Notes: generated from the letters alone by a model not told the origin. A DNA stretch of 64,000 nucleotides from Paenibacillus terricola (GCF_014779765.1 NZ_JACXZA010000012.1:1-64000); one strand, 5' to 3'. Positions 10,144 to 20,432 are shown, numbered from the stretch's first letter. Made by a program: numbers and translations.

Positions 10144-11082
10144 CTAGTGTGCATTGTACTGCGCGAGCAGTGCATCCTCAACCTGAGGAAGCGGAGGCGC
10201 CAGTTCAAGCGCTGCCCGGCGATATGCTTCTTCGATCAGACGATCACCCGCTAAGCCGCCATGCTCACGCCGCTCGTCCAAACGAACGATGGCATATCCG
10301 CCATCCGTCTTAACTGGGCCGCTGATTTCGCCTACCTCTAGTGAGGCCCCCGTATCCAGCAGCACCTTCTCGATGAACGGATCATCCGATTCGATTATGC
10401 CCAAGTCCCCGCCGCCGTCGGCTGTATACGAATCAATCGAGTCAGACTGTGCCAACTGTTCGAATCGTTCACCATTCTGGAGCCGCTGTAGAATGTCGTC
10501 CGCCAATGAGCGTGAGGGCAGTAGAATCCACCGAAGATGAAGCTCTGTTGCTCCCGCAAACTCGGCCGAATGCTCGTTTATGTATGTATTCACCTGCTCG
10601 TCTGACACTTGCACATTCCGAATCGCGATCTGCTCCAGCAGCAAGTTGTAGCTGGCGTCATCCTGAACATCCTGCCTTGTTAGGCCCAACTGCGTCCTCA
10701 TCGCCTCGTAATAATCGGTTTCAGACTCGTAGCCATCCATCATCCGGGACAGCTCCGCTTGGAGCTGCTCCGGCGTTACTTCCAGGCCGCTTGCCGCAGC
10801 CTCTTGTTTCACCGCTTCGCGAAGCATCATCGTTCGAAGCATCTCTTTGCCATATCGGCGCCGCAGCTCTTGATCAAGCTCTTGCTCGGTAATCGTACGG
10901 TCACCAATCACGCCTGCCGTCGCGCTGCCGGCTTGCCCCTTGTTCGCCCCCGATTCCCCTGAACCGTCTATCGACTTCTCCCGAAGGAACGGCACGTAGT
11001 GGCTCGTTACAACGACAGCCACTACAATCATACATAGTGCTTGCAGGCACACCAGTCCCTGCAGCAATCGGTCTTTCTTCAT
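10144..11082 (-). CDS. PrsA/SurA-type peptidyl-prolyl isomerase (YacD-like), membrane anchored
   Basis: This 312-residue protein has an N-terminal hydrophobic segment (about residues 10-30) that should anchor it outside the membrane, a SurA-type N-terminal chaperone region and a parvulin-like domain around residues 180-270. The parvulin part is degenerate: 'LHLRWILLPSR' replaces the usual 'RHIL', and the closing 'GYAIVRLDE' resembles 'YGYHVIKV'. Isomerase activity may therefore be weak or absent. The ATG at 11082 has AAAGG upstream; an in-frame TTG three codons earlier lacks spacing. Position between hslO and cysK equals Bacillus yacD. Confidence 0.85.
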   Translation of the reverse strand: MKKDRLLQGLVCLQALCMIVVAVVVTSHYVPFLREKSIDGSGESGANKGQAGSATAGVIGDRTITEQELDQELRRRYGKEMLRTMMLREAVKQEAAASGLEVTPEQLQAELSRMMDGYESETDYYEAMRTQLGLTRQDVQDDASYNLLLEQIAIRNVQVSDEQVNTYINEHSAEFAGATELHLRWILLPSRSLADDILQRLQNGERFEQLAQSDSIDSYTADGGGDLGIIESDDPFIEKVLLDTGASLEVGEISGPVKTDGGYAIVRLDERREHGGLAGDRLIEEAYRRAALELAPPLPQVEDALLAQYNAH

Positions 11083-11100
11083 CCCCGTCAAGCCTTTCGA

Positions 11101-12000
11101 TTATTGGAGGGGCTTCGGTTTCGCTTGCTCGAGCAGATGCTGCAGCTGTGCACTATCAAACATGTAGGTCTCATTGCAGAAATGGCATACGACTTCGGCT
11201 TTTCCGTCTTCCTCTATGATTTGTTGCAGCTCTTGCTGACCCATGCTGATCAGCGTTCGTTCCGTGCGCTCACGCGAGCAGCGGCAGCGGAAATGAATAT
11301 CCGTCGTATCGTGAATCGTCAGATCGTCCCCAACGAGGAACTTCAAAATTTCTTCAGGCGTTTCACCTTGATCCAGCAGTGCCGTTACTGGCGGCATCAT
11401 ACTAACCGCTTGCTCCAGACGCGTAAGCTCCTCATCCGTCAGACCCGGAAGAACCTGTACAATGTAGCCGCCTGCATGCAGGACAGAACCGTCCGTATCT
11501 ACCAGCACGCCGAGACCAACTACCGATGGCGTCTGTTCGGACACTGCGAAGTAATACGTAAAGTCTTCTGCGAGCTCGCCGGATACGATTGGCGAACTGC
11601 CGCGATAAGGTTCCTTCAAGCCGAGATCCTTGATGATATGGATATAACCGTTGCGGCCGACTGCACCAGCAACGTCCAGCTTTCCTTGCGAGTTGCTAGC
11701 CATATGAACTTGCGGATGATCCACATAACCGCGCACATTGCCCTTCGCATCTGCATCAACCACGATCTGACCGATCGGGCCGTCGCCTTTGACCTGAATC
11801 GTCAGCTTCTCTTCGCCTTTCATCATTGCGCCCATCATCGCGCCAGCCGCGAGTGTACGACCGAACGCAGCCGTTGCAGTCGGGAATGTGCCATGTCTGC
11901 GCTGCAGCTCGCTAACGAGATTCGTTGCTCGAACCGCAAACACCCGAATACGGCCGCCCCATGCGGTGCCCCGCAATAAAATGTCTTGTTGTGCTTCCAT
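11101..12000 (-). CDS. hslO: Redox-regulated chaperonin Hsp33
   Basis: This 299-residue holdase is activated by oxidation. The N-terminal domain (1-180) is followed by a linker and a C-terminal zinc centre with Cys239, Cys241, Cys272 and Cys275 (CxC and CxxC). These four thiols bind zinc when reduced and form disulfides on oxidative stress. All four are present, so redox switching should be intact. The gene lies between coaX and yacD, as in Bacillus. Short direct repeats occupy its upstream region. Confidence 0.96.
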   Translation of the reverse strand: MEAQQDILLRGTAWGGRIRVFAVRATNLVSELQRRHGTFPTATAAFGRTLAAGAMMGAMMKGEEKLTIQVKGDGPIGQIVVDADAKGNVRGYVDHPQVHMASNSQGKLDVAGAVGRNGYIHIIKDLGLKEPYRGSSPIVSGELAEDFTYYFAVSEQTPSVVGLGVLVDTDGSVLHAGGYIVQVLPGLTDEELTRLEQAVSMMPPVTALLDQGETPEEILKFLVGDDLTIHDTTDIHFRCRCSRERTERTLISMGQQELQQIIEEDGKAEVVCHFCNETYMFDSAQLQHLLEQAKPKPLQ

Positions 12001-12016
12001 GATCGGATGCCTCCTG

Positions 12017-12092
12017 ACATCAGGATCTTTGAACGTAACATCAGGATCTTTGAATCGAGTTCAAAGTCACTCTGCCTATTCAAGTCACTCTG
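12017..12092. repeat. Two short tandem duplications in the coaX-hslO gap
   Basis: ACATCAGGATCTTTGAA occurs at 12017-12033 and 12038-12054. AAGTCACTCTG occurs at about 12064-12074 and 12082-12092. Both pairs sit immediately upstream of hslO and look like local replication-slippage duplications. Confidence 0.8.
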
Positions 12093-12108
12093 ATTTCTTA
12101 TTTAATAA

Positions 12109-12897
12109 TTAAGCTTCGCTTACGTTAGCATTATCCTGATTGCGTTCATAAATGATACGCAGTCCTTCGAGCGTCAACAGCGGATCAACCTCATCGATCG
12201 TCTCCGACTCCGCTGCGATCAGATCGGCAAGTCCACCTGTCGCGACTACGCGCGGGGTAACGCCGAACTCCGATTTGATACGGCGGACAATACCGTCTAC
12301 CTGACCCGCATAGCCGAAAATAATGCCTGCCTGCATCGATGTAATCGGATTGCGGCCAATGACGCTCTTCGGACGGACAAGCTCGATGCGGGGCAGCTTC
12401 GCCGCACGCTGATACAGCGCTTCGGTCGAGATGCCAATGCCCGGCACAATCGCGCCGCCCAGGTAGCTGCCCGTCGCGTCGATGTAGTCGAACGTCGTCG
12501 CCGTACCGAAGTCAACGACGATGAGCGGCTTGCCGTATTTCTCGATACCCGCTACGGAATTGACGATTCGGTCCGCGCCAACCTCGCGCGGGTTCTCGTA
12601 GCGGATGTTCAGGCCCGTCTTCACGCCAGGACCAACGACAAGCGGCGCCTTGCGCATATACTTGATGCACAGCTGTTCCAGCGTACGCATAAGCGGCGGC
12701 ACGACGCACGAAATAATAACGCCGTTCACCTGCTCAATGGACAGACCGGACAGATGAAGCAAATTGTAAATCGAGAGACCATACTCATCGACAGTAGCCG
12801 AACGGTTCGTACTCAGCCGCCAGTGGTGCAGCAGCTCTTTGCCGCGATAGACGCCAAGTACAATATTGGTATTGCCAACATCAATTACGAGAATCAC
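12109..12897 (-). CDS. coaX: Type III pantothenate kinase
   Basis: This 262-residue protein phosphorylates pantothenate, the first step to coenzyme A. The ASKHA-fold motifs are visible: '[13 protein letters not shown]' at the N-terminus (phosphate loop), '[11 protein letters not shown]' and '[13 protein letters not shown]' (catalytic aspartate region), and '[11 protein letters not shown]' near the C-terminus. The length is typical (about 255-262). It starts 3 bp after the nadC stop, so NAD and CoA genes are likely cotranscribed. Confidence 0.96.
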   Translation of the reverse strand: MILVIDVGNTNIVLGVYRGKELLHHWRLSTNRSATVDEYGLSIYNLLHLSGLSIEQVNGVIISCVVPPLMRTLEQLCIKYMRKAPLVVGPGVKTGLNIRYENPREVGADRIVNSVAGIEKYGKPLIVVDFGTATTFDYIDATGSYLGGAIVPGIGISTEALYQRAAKLPRIELVRPKSVIGRNPITSMQAGIIFGYAGQVDGIVRRIKSEFGVTPRVVATGGLADLIAAESETIDEVDPLLTLEGLRIIYERNQDNANVSEA

Positions 12898-12900
12898 GCT

Positions 12901-13758
12901 TTATGCCCCGCCCTTCTTCTCATTCAGGTCGAGACTAATGTCAAGCGCATTGAATGAATACGTCAGACCGCCGACACTGATCACATCAACCCCAGTCGAT
13001 GCGATGCCGCGTACGGTCTCCAGTCGAACGCCGCCAGATGCTTCTGTAATCACGTGCGGCGAATGCGACTTCACGTAACGAACGGCTTCCGTCATAGCTT
13101 CCAAGCTCATATTATCAAACATGATGATGTCTGCACCACTATTCAGCGCTTCTTCAATCTGCGCCTTCGATTCGGTCTCGACCTCAATCTTCATCGTATG
13201 CGGAATGCGCGCCCGCGCCCGTTCTACTGCTTCACGGATGCTGCCCGCTCCTTTAATATGATTGTCCTTAATCATGACGGCATCATACAGGCCAAAACGG
13301 TGATTCGCGCCGCCGCCGACACGAACCGCGTATTTCTCCAGCATGCGATGGCCCGGCGTCGTCTTGCGTGTATCGACCAGACGAGTCGGCAGTCCTTCAA
13401 GCGCATCTACGAAAGAGCGCGTCTTCGTCGCAATGCCCGACAGTCGCTGCATCAAATTAAGCGCCAGCCGTTCGCCAGTTAGCAGGCTGTGCGTGCTGCC
13501 CTCTGCCTCTGCGATGACCGTCCCTTTGGTTACATGATCACCATCTTGTACAAGCGCTTGATATACAATACCCGGATCAACGATTTCGAACACAAGCTTC
13601 GCGATATCAAGACCTGCAATAATGCCGTCTTCCTTCACATGAATAACAGCTTTCGAACGGCTGTCCGCTGGAATCGTCGTCTCTGTCGTAATATCGCCCA
13701 TGCCGATATCTTCAGCTAACCAAGCACGTATCTGCTCGCGCAGTGCGTAATCATACAT
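12901..13758 (-). CDS. nadC: Quinolinate phosphoribosyltransferase (decarboxylating)
   Basis: This enzyme converts quinolinate and PRPP to nicotinate mononucleotide. The 285-residue product shows the family segments 'EDIGMGDITTE', 'VDTRKTTPGHRMLEKYAV', 'GGGANHRFGLYDAVMIKDNH' (region only) and 'EASGGVRLETVRGIASTGVD'. I chose the ATG at 13758, with AGAGGAG 9 nt upstream; a longer in-frame extension lies inside nadB. The start overlaps the nadB stop by 8 bp, indicating coupling in nadA-nadB-nadC. Confidence 0.96.
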   Translation of the reverse strand: MYDYALREQIRAWLAEDIGMGDITTETTIPADSRSKAVIHVKEDGIIAGLDIAKLVFEIVDPGIVYQALVQDGDHVTKGTVIAEAEGSTHSLLTGERLALNLMQRLSGIATKTRSFVDALEGLPTRLVDTRKTTPGHRMLEKYAVRVGGGANHRFGLYDAVMIKDNHIKGAGSIREAVERARARIPHTMKIEVETESKAQIEEALNSGADIIMFDNMSLEAMTEAVRYVKSHSPHVITEASGGVRLETVRGIASTGVDVISVGGLTYSFNALDISLDLNEKKGGA

Positions 13759-15364
13759 CGTGAATCCGCTCCTCTGTTGCTCCATATTCCCGGTGCAGCA
13801 CCGTATGCTTGCGCCAATGCTTGTCATCACGTTCCGGGAAGTCCTCACGGGCATGCGCCCCGCGGCTCTCTTCACGCCCAAGCGCTCCCTCTGTCGTCAA
13901 CAATGCGCATGTCAGAAGGTTGGCAAATTCATATTCTTCCCGCTTCGTAAGCACGCTCTGGAAAATCGGCAACTGCCGCTTCAGCTCTTCGAAGCCTCTA
14001 GCAAGCCCTTCTCCGCTGCGGCGCAGGCCGACATAACGAACCATTACCTTCTGCAGCTTCAACCTGCGTTCGACGACAGCCTGAATCGGCACGCCGTTGC
14101 GCTCCGCCTCATAATGAATCGAAGGCGTAAACGACAGGGGCGGCAGACCCGCAATTCGATCAACGATCCGTCTGCCGAAAACAATCGCCTCGGACAGCGA
14201 ATTGCTTGCCAGTCGGTTCGCGCCATGTACGCCAGTCGACGAAACTTCGCCGCAGGCGAACAACCGTTTAATGTTCGTTTCGCCATTCAGATCCGTCTTC
14301 ACGCCGCCCATCGTATAATGCATCGCCGGCGCAACAGGAATCCAGTCCGTTGTCAGATCAAGACCGTATTGTAAGCAGTATTCGTAAATCGTCGGGAAAC
14401 GATGCTTCACCATCTCCTCCGACTCATGTGTAATGTCGAGATAAACAAACGTCGACTTCGTCTCTTCCATCTCGCTGACGATCGCGCGTGCTACAACGTC
14501 GCGCGGCGCCAGTTCCAACTGTTCGTGATAGCGATCCATGAATCGCTCACCTTTAATATTGCGCAGGTAAGCCCCTTCGCCGCGGACCGCTTCCGAGATC
14601 AGGAAGCGCGGTGCGCCCGGATAGCAGAGCGATGTCGGATGGAATTGCAGAAACTCCATATCTCTTATGTAAGCACCTGCGCGGTAAGCCATCGCTACAC
14701 CGTCACCAGTTGCAACGTCAGGGTTTGTCGTATACCGATACAGCTGGCCAGTGCCGCCGGAGCATAGAATAGTCGCTTTGCCGCGAACGAATAGGCGACT
14801 GCCATCCGGTTTCTGAACGATCGCACCGCAGCACTCGCCATCTTGCGTCACAAGATCGATGACGAAGTGGTCGTCCCACACATCGATCCCGTCCATCGCC
14901 ATCGCTTTCTCCGAAAGCGCCCGAACGATCTCATATCCCGTTGCATCCCCATTCGCATGCAGAATGCGCCGCTGGCTGTGCGCCCCTTCCTTCGTCAGAG
15001 CGAATTCACCGTTCTCGCGGTCAAATTGCGTCCCCATCCGAATCAGATCGTTCACGCCGTCCGGCCCCTCATGCACGAGCGCTTCGACCGCATCGCGATC
15101 GCAGAGCCCCGCTCCTGCAATGAGCGTATCCTCGCGATGGTAAGCCGGGGAATCGTCCTCGGAAATGACCGCGGCGATTCCCCCCTGCGCATAACGCGTA
15201 TTGCTGTCCATCAGCGATTTCTTCGTAATCATGAGAACAGAGCCTTGCTCACTTGCTTTTATAGCGGTAAAAAGACCGGCGATGCCGGCCCCAATAACGA
15301 TTACATCTTTATCAACAACCGGCAGTTCATCCAGTCGTACATCAATTAGATAATTAGGAATCAT
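13751..15364 (-). CDS. nadB: L-aspartate oxidase
   Basis: This 537-residue FAD enzyme oxidises L-aspartate to iminoaspartate for quinolinate synthesis. The dinucleotide-binding 'VIVIGAGIAGLFTAIKASE' is at residues 21-39, 'NTRYAQGGIAAV' forms the flavin site, and 'AMHYTMGGVKTDLNGET' and 'GEVSSTGVHGANRLASNSL' are succinate-dehydrogenase-family signatures with substrate-binding residues. The C-terminal helical domain is complete. The ATG has GGAGG about 11 nt upstream. Confidence 0.96.
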   Translation of the reverse strand: MIPNYLIDVRLDELPVVDKDVIVIGAGIAGLFTAIKASEQGSVLMITKKSLMDSNTRYAQGGIAAVISEDDSPAYHREDTLIAGAGLCDRDAVEALVHEGPDGVNDLIRMGTQFDRENGEFALTKEGAHSQRRILHANGDATGYEIVRALSEKAMAMDGIDVWDDHFVIDLVTQDGECCGAIVQKPDGSRLFVRGKATILCSGGTGQLYRYTTNPDVATGDGVAMAYRAGAYIRDMEFLQFHPTSLCYPGAPRFLISEAVRGEGAYLRNIKGERFMDRYHEQLELAPRDVVARAIVSEMEETKSTFVYLDITHESEEMVKHRFPTIYEYCLQYGLDLTTDWIPVAPAMHYTMGGVKTDLNGETNIKRLFACGEVSSTGVHGANRLASNSLSEAIVFGRRIVDRIAGLPPLSFTPSIHYEAERNGVPIQAVVERRLKLQKVMVRYVGLRRSGEGLARGFEELKRQLPIFQSVLTKREEYEFANLLTCALLTTEGALGREESRGAHAREDFPERDDKHWRKHTVLHREYGATEERIHDV

Positions 15365-15400
15365 AAGGACAGATGCCTCCAGGTCACAAGGATGCGATCA

Positions 15401-16339
15401 CTATTTCACTTGCAGCATACGCTCGAGCGATTGACGTGCTGAGTCAGCGACTGCAGGCGGTACATAAACTTGCGGCTGCATCGTCTCCAGGCATTTAACA
15501 AGCTTCTTCAAATTGTTGACCTTCATGTTCGGGCATACCAGATACTTCGTTGCAAAATGGAACGTCTTGTTCGGGCTGTCAACTCGCAGCTGATAACCCG
15601 TACCGTCCTCCGTACCAACGATGAACTCTTGGCAGTCGGAGTTTTTGCAATACTCGAGAATGCCGGTCGTGCTGCCGACATAGTCGCCAAGCGCTACAAC
15701 TTCCGGACGGCATTCCGGGTGAACGACGAACTGTGCGTTCGGGTGCTTCGCCTTCATCTCTTCAACATCTTTAACCGTAAGCATATCATGCGTGTTGCAG
15801 TAGCCTTCCCAGATGATCATCTTCTTGTCCGTATGCTGCTGGACGTAGTGACCGAGGTTCTTATCCGGAACCCAGATGATCTCATCGGACTCAACCGAGT
15901 TGATAACCTTCAGCGCATTGGACGACGTACAGCAAATGTCCGTCTCCGCCTTGATCTCAGCCGAAGAGTTAATATACGTTACAACCGTAGCGTTCGGATG
16001 TTGCGCCTTCAGCTTGCGAAGGCCATCAACGTTAACCATGTCCGCCATCGGGCAGCCTGCGCGCTCATCCGGAATAAGAACTGTCTTGTTCGGTGCAAGA
16101 ATCTTCGCGCTCTCGCCCATAAAATGCACGCCGCAGAACACGATAACGTCCGCGTCCGTTGCTGCAGCTTTCTGAGCAAGCAGGAACGAATCGCCTCGGA
16201 AGTCCGCTACCTCTTGAATCTCATCACGCTGATAGTAGTGCGCAAGAATAATGGCGTTACGCTCCTTCTTCAATTGCATGAGTCGTTCGCGCAGCTCGCG
16301 GTTCTGCTCTGCTTTCCGTTCCAATGCCAATGCTTCCAT
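15401..16339 (-). CDS. nadA: Quinolinate synthase
   Basis: This 312-residue [4Fe-4S] enzyme condenses iminoaspartate with dihydroxyacetone phosphate. The three conserved cluster cysteines are present: Cys96 in 'GCPMAD', Cys181 in 'EGYC' and Cys269 in 'LVCPNMK'. 'AHYYQRDEIQEVADFRGDS' near residue 33 is the substrate-binding N-terminal motif. The length fits the short NadA type. Order nadA-nadB-nadC-coaX is collinear with transcription, led by a consensus promoter upstream. Confidence 0.96.
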   Translation of the reverse strand: MEALALERKAEQNRELRERLMQLKKERNAIILAHYYQRDEIQEVADFRGDSFLLAQKAAATDADVIVFCGVHFMGESAKILAPNKTVLIPDERAGCPMADMVNVDGLRKLKAQHPNATVVTYINSSAEIKAETDICCTSSNALKVINSVESDEIIWVPDKNLGHYVQQHTDKKMIIWEGYCNTHDMLTVKDVEEMKAKHPNAQFVVHPECRPEVVALGDYVGSTTGILEYCKNSDCQEFIVGTEDGTGYQLRVDSPNKTFHFATKYLVCPNMKVNNLKKLVKCLETMQPQVYVPPAVADSARQSLERMLQVK

Positions 16340-16474
16340 CGGTAGGTCTCTCCTCTTCGCGCGGTCTTGTTTTCATTCATAAAATATGATGGACTATGTG
16401 AATTCGTGCACATACTTTGCCGCCGCATAATTGATAGTGTGAACAAAAGATGAATGTTTTTTTAGTTAACATTA

Positions 16475-16503
16475 AATGTACACATTGCGACGAACGCTGT
16501 CAA
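16475..16503 (-). promoter_or_regulatory. nad operon promoter (sigma-A)
   Basis: Minus-strand TTGACA (16498-16503), a 17-nt spacer and TACATT (16475-16480) lie 136 bp upstream of nadA. The leader between is A/T-rich; no riboswitch or certain repressor site was recognised. Confidence 0.7.
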
Positions 16504-16554
16504 TTGCTAGATCATAGCAGAGTCGTCCAACTTTTCAACCAAATCGCTCTTCTT

Positions 16555-16592
16555 CAAAAAATAAGCCGCCACTTCCGTTCGAAGCGGCGGCT
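16555..16592 (-). terminator. Terminator after the GH26-like gene
   Basis: A stem with AGCCGCC and CTTC arms (16564-16575 with 16581-16592, one G-U pair) is followed on the minus strand by TTATTTTTTG, 9 bp beyond the stop. Confidence 0.85.
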
Positions 16593-16600
16593 GTACCGTT

Positions 16601-18211
16601 CTATTTGACCGTTACGGCCACCTTCTGTGTCGTAGCGAGCTTACCCGCCATATCGTACGCTTTGACCACAATATCGATCTTCTTGCCCTTATAGGGTTTG
16701 AAATCGATCGCTGCTGTCCATGGTACACCGATCGTTGTTGCGACTAGCTTGTCACCAATCTCATAGGTCACCTTGCTGAGCATTGGCGTCCAGGTCTTCA
16801 CATAAGCCGAAACCTTCTGCGGCCCCGCGTCTACCGTCGAGCCGCCGATAGAGCGATAAGCAATCGGAGATTCGTCACCGATATTGCTTAGATAGAATGG
16901 GCTTGCTATCGACTTCTTATAGGCGCTGAGCAGCTTATCGTTCGCAGACAGCATATAAAACTTAACGCGACTGGAATTATCATGGTTGCTGTCAAACCAG
17001 AAAACGGCTTTCACCTTCGGATACAGCATCGGCAGCGAAGCATAGAACTGCTTGATCTGATAGTTCGCCCAGTTCGTCTTGTCCTGCATTTTCTCCGGAT
17101 ACATATACGACACGCCGCCCTCGGAGATAAATACCGGCTTGCGCTTCGCATACTGCTTATAGATATAGTCGAACCTCTCGATGTGGCTGGAACGGTCCTC
17201 GCCCTTGTTCAACGGATCGAGTGTCGGATTGAATATCGTATACAAGCTCACGCCTACCCAATCGACATACGCGTCCCCCGGATAATAATCATTGATCGTG
17301 TACTCCGGCGTTGCTCCCGGCGCCCATACCATCGCAACATTGTCAGGCGCCGTCTTATGCAGCACATTGGCCACAAGACGGAACTTCTCGATATACTTCT
17401 TCGGGTTGCCATTCCACGGCACCCAATTGCCGTTCATCTCGTTCGCAAAACGCAGGAACACGGGAATACCCGCATCCGCCAGATCCTGTGCAAATTGGTG
17501 CAGGTACTCATCATCCTGTACCTCATCAAGCCCTTTCATCGGCTGTACGCCGATTTCGAGTGCCGTCCCGGCCGCCTTCGCATGCTCGATATGGTTCTTT
17601 AGTGTAGACAATGGCTTCCCATATTCAAAATAAAGCAGGTAGGCCGCGTGCTTCTTGCCTGTGAGCTGCTCGAGCCCCTCTGTATAGAACGGCTTGCCCG
17701 TTGCCGCATTATGCACGGCCGGGTCCAGCTCCGCGTAGGCGCCCAGCAGCGCCCCGTTCTTCGGCTCGAAGAGTGCGCCATGCGTATTCGCATTGCCGAA
17801 GACAGCCGCCTGCGTCTCGACGAACAGCTGCGTGCGACTGCGCAGTGCATCAGCTTTGCGCTTCGCTGCAATGCTAACCTGCGTCTGTCCAGCCTTGTCT
17901 GCGTACAGCGCTTCCTTGTCCCAGTTGGCGACAGCCTCATCATACTTGCCGAGATAAGAATAGTCAGCGCCAATATAGCGGTACATGTTCGTGGCGTTGC
18001 CGTATTCCCCCAGCTTCACGAACTCCGCAGCAATCGTCTGATACTTCGCGATCGCTTCTGCATATTTCCCCTTAACCTCCAGCTGCTGCGCTTCTTTATA
18101 GATCCCCCACACGTTGAGCGCATAGGCACTGCCTGCCGGTACAGCCGCCACGACGACGATCGCAGCAATAATACCTAGCGCGATAGACCTCCAGCGATAA
18201 CCTCTTGCCAT
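16601..18211 (-). CDS. Secreted GH26-type glycoside hydrolase with N-terminal TPR-like region
   Basis: This 536-residue protein starts with a signal or anchor segment (about residues 11-30). A helical TPR-like stretch (about 35-115) follows, then a TIM-barrel domain like family 26 beta-mannanases. Glu258 in 'RFANEMNGNW' is the likely acid/base and Glu364 in 'FISEGGVSY' the likely nucleophile. 'VDWVGVSLYT' fits the same fold. The C-terminal about 110 residues look like a beta-sandwich module. The ATG at 18211 has GGGGGAG at 6 nt. The substrate cannot be told from sequence. The gene stands alone between nadA and ftsH, where Bacillus has nothing equivalent. Confidence 0.8.
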   Translation of the reverse strand: MARGYRWRSIALGIIAAIVVVAAVPAGSAYALNVWGIYKEAQQLEVKGKYAEAIAKYQTIAAEFVKLGEYGNATNMYRYIGADYSYLGKYDEAVANWDKEALYADKAGQTQVSIAAKRKADALRSRTQLFVETQAAVFGNANTHGALFEPKNGALLGAYAELDPAVHNAATGKPFYTEGLEQLTGKKHAAYLLYFEYGKPLSTLKNHIEHAKAAGTALEIGVQPMKGLDEVQDDEYLHQFAQDLADAGIPVFLRFANEMNGNWVPWNGNPKKYIEKFRLVANVLHKTAPDNVAMVWAPGATPEYTINDYYPGDAYVDWVGVSLYTIFNPTLDPLNKGEDRSSHIERFDYIYKQYAKRKPVFISEGGVSYMYPEKMQDKTNWANYQIKQFYASLPMLYPKVKAVFWFDSNHDNSSRVKFYMLSANDKLLSAYKKSIASPFYLSNIGDESPIAYRSIGGSTVDAGPQKVSAYVKTWTPMLSKVTYEIGDKLVATTIGVPWTAAIDFKPYKGKKIDIVVKAYDMAGKLATTQKVAVTVK

Positions 18212-18344
18212 GATAAACTCCCCCATTGATGCTTATGTATGAGGTTAAGTCTAACATAACAGGCGTGTTACAGGAATAATATTCCTTGTACTATTTCACC
18301 TAAATCCTTCCTGCGGGAAAATCTGATGTAGGGATAGAAACGGC

Positions 18345-18387
18345 AAAAAAAGGCTGCTGCCCAGTTCTAAGAACCAGACAACAGCCT
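18345..18387 (-). terminator. ftsH terminator
   Basis: A 17-bp stem with several G-U pairs (arms 18351-18367 and 18371-18387) is followed by TTTTTTT on the minus strand, 15 bp after the ftsH stop. Confidence 0.9.
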
Positions 18388-18401
18388 CTATTGATTTAGT
18401 A

Positions 18402-20432
18402 CTATTCGTTCTTATCCGGATCTGAGCCAGTGCCGCGATCGTCGTCGCCGGCTTTGTCGGTCGAATCGCTGACAGGCGTAGAGGACTCTTCGTTATCCTT
18501 CGTCTGAATGCGGACCTTCACGCCGCCGATCGTATCGACCTTCACATCGGAACGGAATTCTTCCGTAGAAGTCGTTGTTTCTCCCGCAGGCAGTTCGCCA
18601 GTCAGCGAGCCAGTCTCGATCAGACGCTTGATCTGGTCAAGCTCGAGTGTCTCTTCGCTAAGCAACGTCTGTGCGATGAGATGCATTTCCTTCGACTTCT
18701 CGGTAAGGAGCTTCTTCGCCCGATCGTAACACTCATTGATAAAGAACTGCATCTCTTGATCAATTTCGTATGCGATCTTATCCGAATAGTTCTGCTCGTG
18801 ACCGATATCACGTCCAAGGAACACTTGACCCTGGCTGCTGCCGAACTGCATCGGACCGAGCTTATCGCTCATACCGTATTCCATGATCATGCTGCGAACG
18901 ATACTTGTTGCTTGTTTAAAGTCGCTGTATGCACCCGTGCCAATTTCGCCGATGAAGATTTCTTCTGCGACGCGGCCGCCGAGCAGACCCGTTACTTTAT
19001 CAAGCAGCTCCTGCTTCGTGACAAGCATGCGGTCTTCCTTCGGCATCATGATGACGTAACCGCCAGCCTTGCCGCGAGGAATAATCGTAACCTTGTGTAC
19101 CGCATCGGCGTGTTCCAGGAAGTAGCCAACGATCGTATGGCCTGCTTCGTGGTAAGCGACGATCCGTTTCTCACGGTCACTGATAACGCGGCTGCGTTTC
19201 TCTGTACCGACGATGACGCGGTCGATCGCTTCATCAACCTCAACCATAGCGATATCTTTCTTGTTGCGGCGTGCCGCGAGGAGCGCCGCTTCATTGAGCA
19301 GGTTCTCCAGGTCTGCGCCTGTAAAGCCTGTCGTACGTTTCGCGATGATGTCCAGTTTAACATCCTTGGACAACGGTTTGTTGCGAGCATGCACTTTCAG
19401 TACTGCTTCGCGGCCCTTCACGTCTGGACGGTCTACCGTAATTTGACGGTCGAAACGGCCTGGACGGAGAAGTGCAGGGTCTAGAATATCAGGGCGGTTC
19501 GTTGCTGCGACGATAATGATACCTTCATTCGCACCGAAGCCGTCCATCTCAACGAGCAATTGGTTCAGCGTCTGTTCGCGCTCGTCATGTCCGCCGCCGA
19601 GGCCTGCGCCCCGCTGACGGCCAACGGCGTCAATCTCATCGATAAAGATAATACAAGGTGCGTTCTTCTTCGCATTCTCGAACAGGTCGCGGACGCGCGA
19701 TGCGCCGACACCTACGAACATTTCAACGAAGTCAGAACCGGAAATGCTGAAGAATGGTACGCCTGCTTCGCCTGCAACTGCACGAGCGAGCAATGTCTTA
19801 CCTGTACCTGGAGGGCCCACGAGCAGTACGCCCTTCGGAATACGTGCGCCAACGGCTGCGAATTTGCGAGGATCCTTCAGGAACTCAACAACTTCGACAA
19901 GCTCTTGCTTCTCCTCATCGGCACCGGCAACGTCCTCGAACGTTACGCGCTTCTTCTCTTCGTTATACAGACGTGCACGGCTCTTGCCAAAGTTCATTAC
20001 CTTGCCGCCGCCACCCTGCGCTTGATTCATTAAGAAGAAGAACAGGATAAAGATGATCACGAAAGGAATGATGGATGTTAGCAGCGTGAGCCACATGCTC
20101 TCGCCCTTCATCTTCTTGTACTCTAGCTCAATGCCATTCTTAGATGCTGCGTCGTCGATTTCTTTCGTGACGAATTCATCGACGCTCGTGCGAGTATAGA
20201 ATTGCTTCTTGTTGGCTTCCGGCGGCTTCTTATATTCACCAGTGACCAAATAGGAATAGCCATCAAATTGAAGTTCTAAACTCTTGACATTGTCCGTTTG
20301 AAGCGCTGTCCTAAACTCATCGTATCGAATTTCGGCCGATGAGTCGTTTTGGCTGCTAATAAATTGGACAATCCCCACGGTCACCAAAAAAATAAGTAGA
20401 TAAAATCCAGATGTCCGGATGATTCGATTCAT
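18402..20432 (-). CDS. ftsH: ATP-dependent zinc metalloprotease FtsH
   Basis: This 676-residue membrane protease degrades membrane and regulatory proteins as a hexamer. Two transmembrane segments flank an extracytoplasmic domain (about residues 8-26 and 115-135). The AAA+ module has Walker A 'GPPGTGKT' at 206-213 and the second-region-of-homology '[19 protein letters not shown]'. The zinc site HEAGH is at 428-432. The acidic, Ser/Thr-rich tail after about residue 600 is variable in the family. I chose the ATG at 20432 because AGGAGG sits about 7 nt upstream; the in-frame extension has no such signal. Confidence 0.97.
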   Translation of the reverse strand: MNRIIRTSGFYLLIFLVTVGIVQFISSQNDSSAEIRYDEFRTALQTDNVKSLELQFDGYSYLVTGEYKKPPEANKKQFYTRTSVDEFVTKEIDDAASKNGIELEYKKMKGESMWLTLLTSIIPFVIIFILFFFLMNQAQGGGGKVMNFGKSRARLYNEEKKRVTFEDVAGADEEKQELVEVVEFLKDPRKFAAVGARIPKGVLLVGPPGTGKTLLARAVAGEAGVPFFSISGSDFVEMFVGVGASRVRDLFENAKKNAPCIIFIDEIDAVGRQRGAGLGGGHDEREQTLNQLLVEMDGFGANEGIIIVAATNRPDILDPALLRPGRFDRQITVDRPDVKGREAVLKVHARNKPLSKDVKLDIIAKRTTGFTGADLENLLNEAALLAARRNKKDIAMVEVDEAIDRVIVGTEKRSRVISDREKRIVAYHEAGHTIVGYFLEHADAVHKVTIIPRGKAGGYVIMMPKEDRMLVTKQELLDKVTGLLGGRVAEEIFIGEIGTGAYSDFKQATSIVRSMIMEYGMSDKLGPMQFGSSQGQVFLGRDIGHEQNYSDKIAYEIDQEMQFFINECYDRAKKLLTEKSKEMHLIAQTLLSEETLELDQIKRLIETGSLTGELPAGETTTSTEEFRSDVKVDTIGGVKVRIQTKDNEESSTPVSDSTDKAGDDDRGTGSDPDKNE

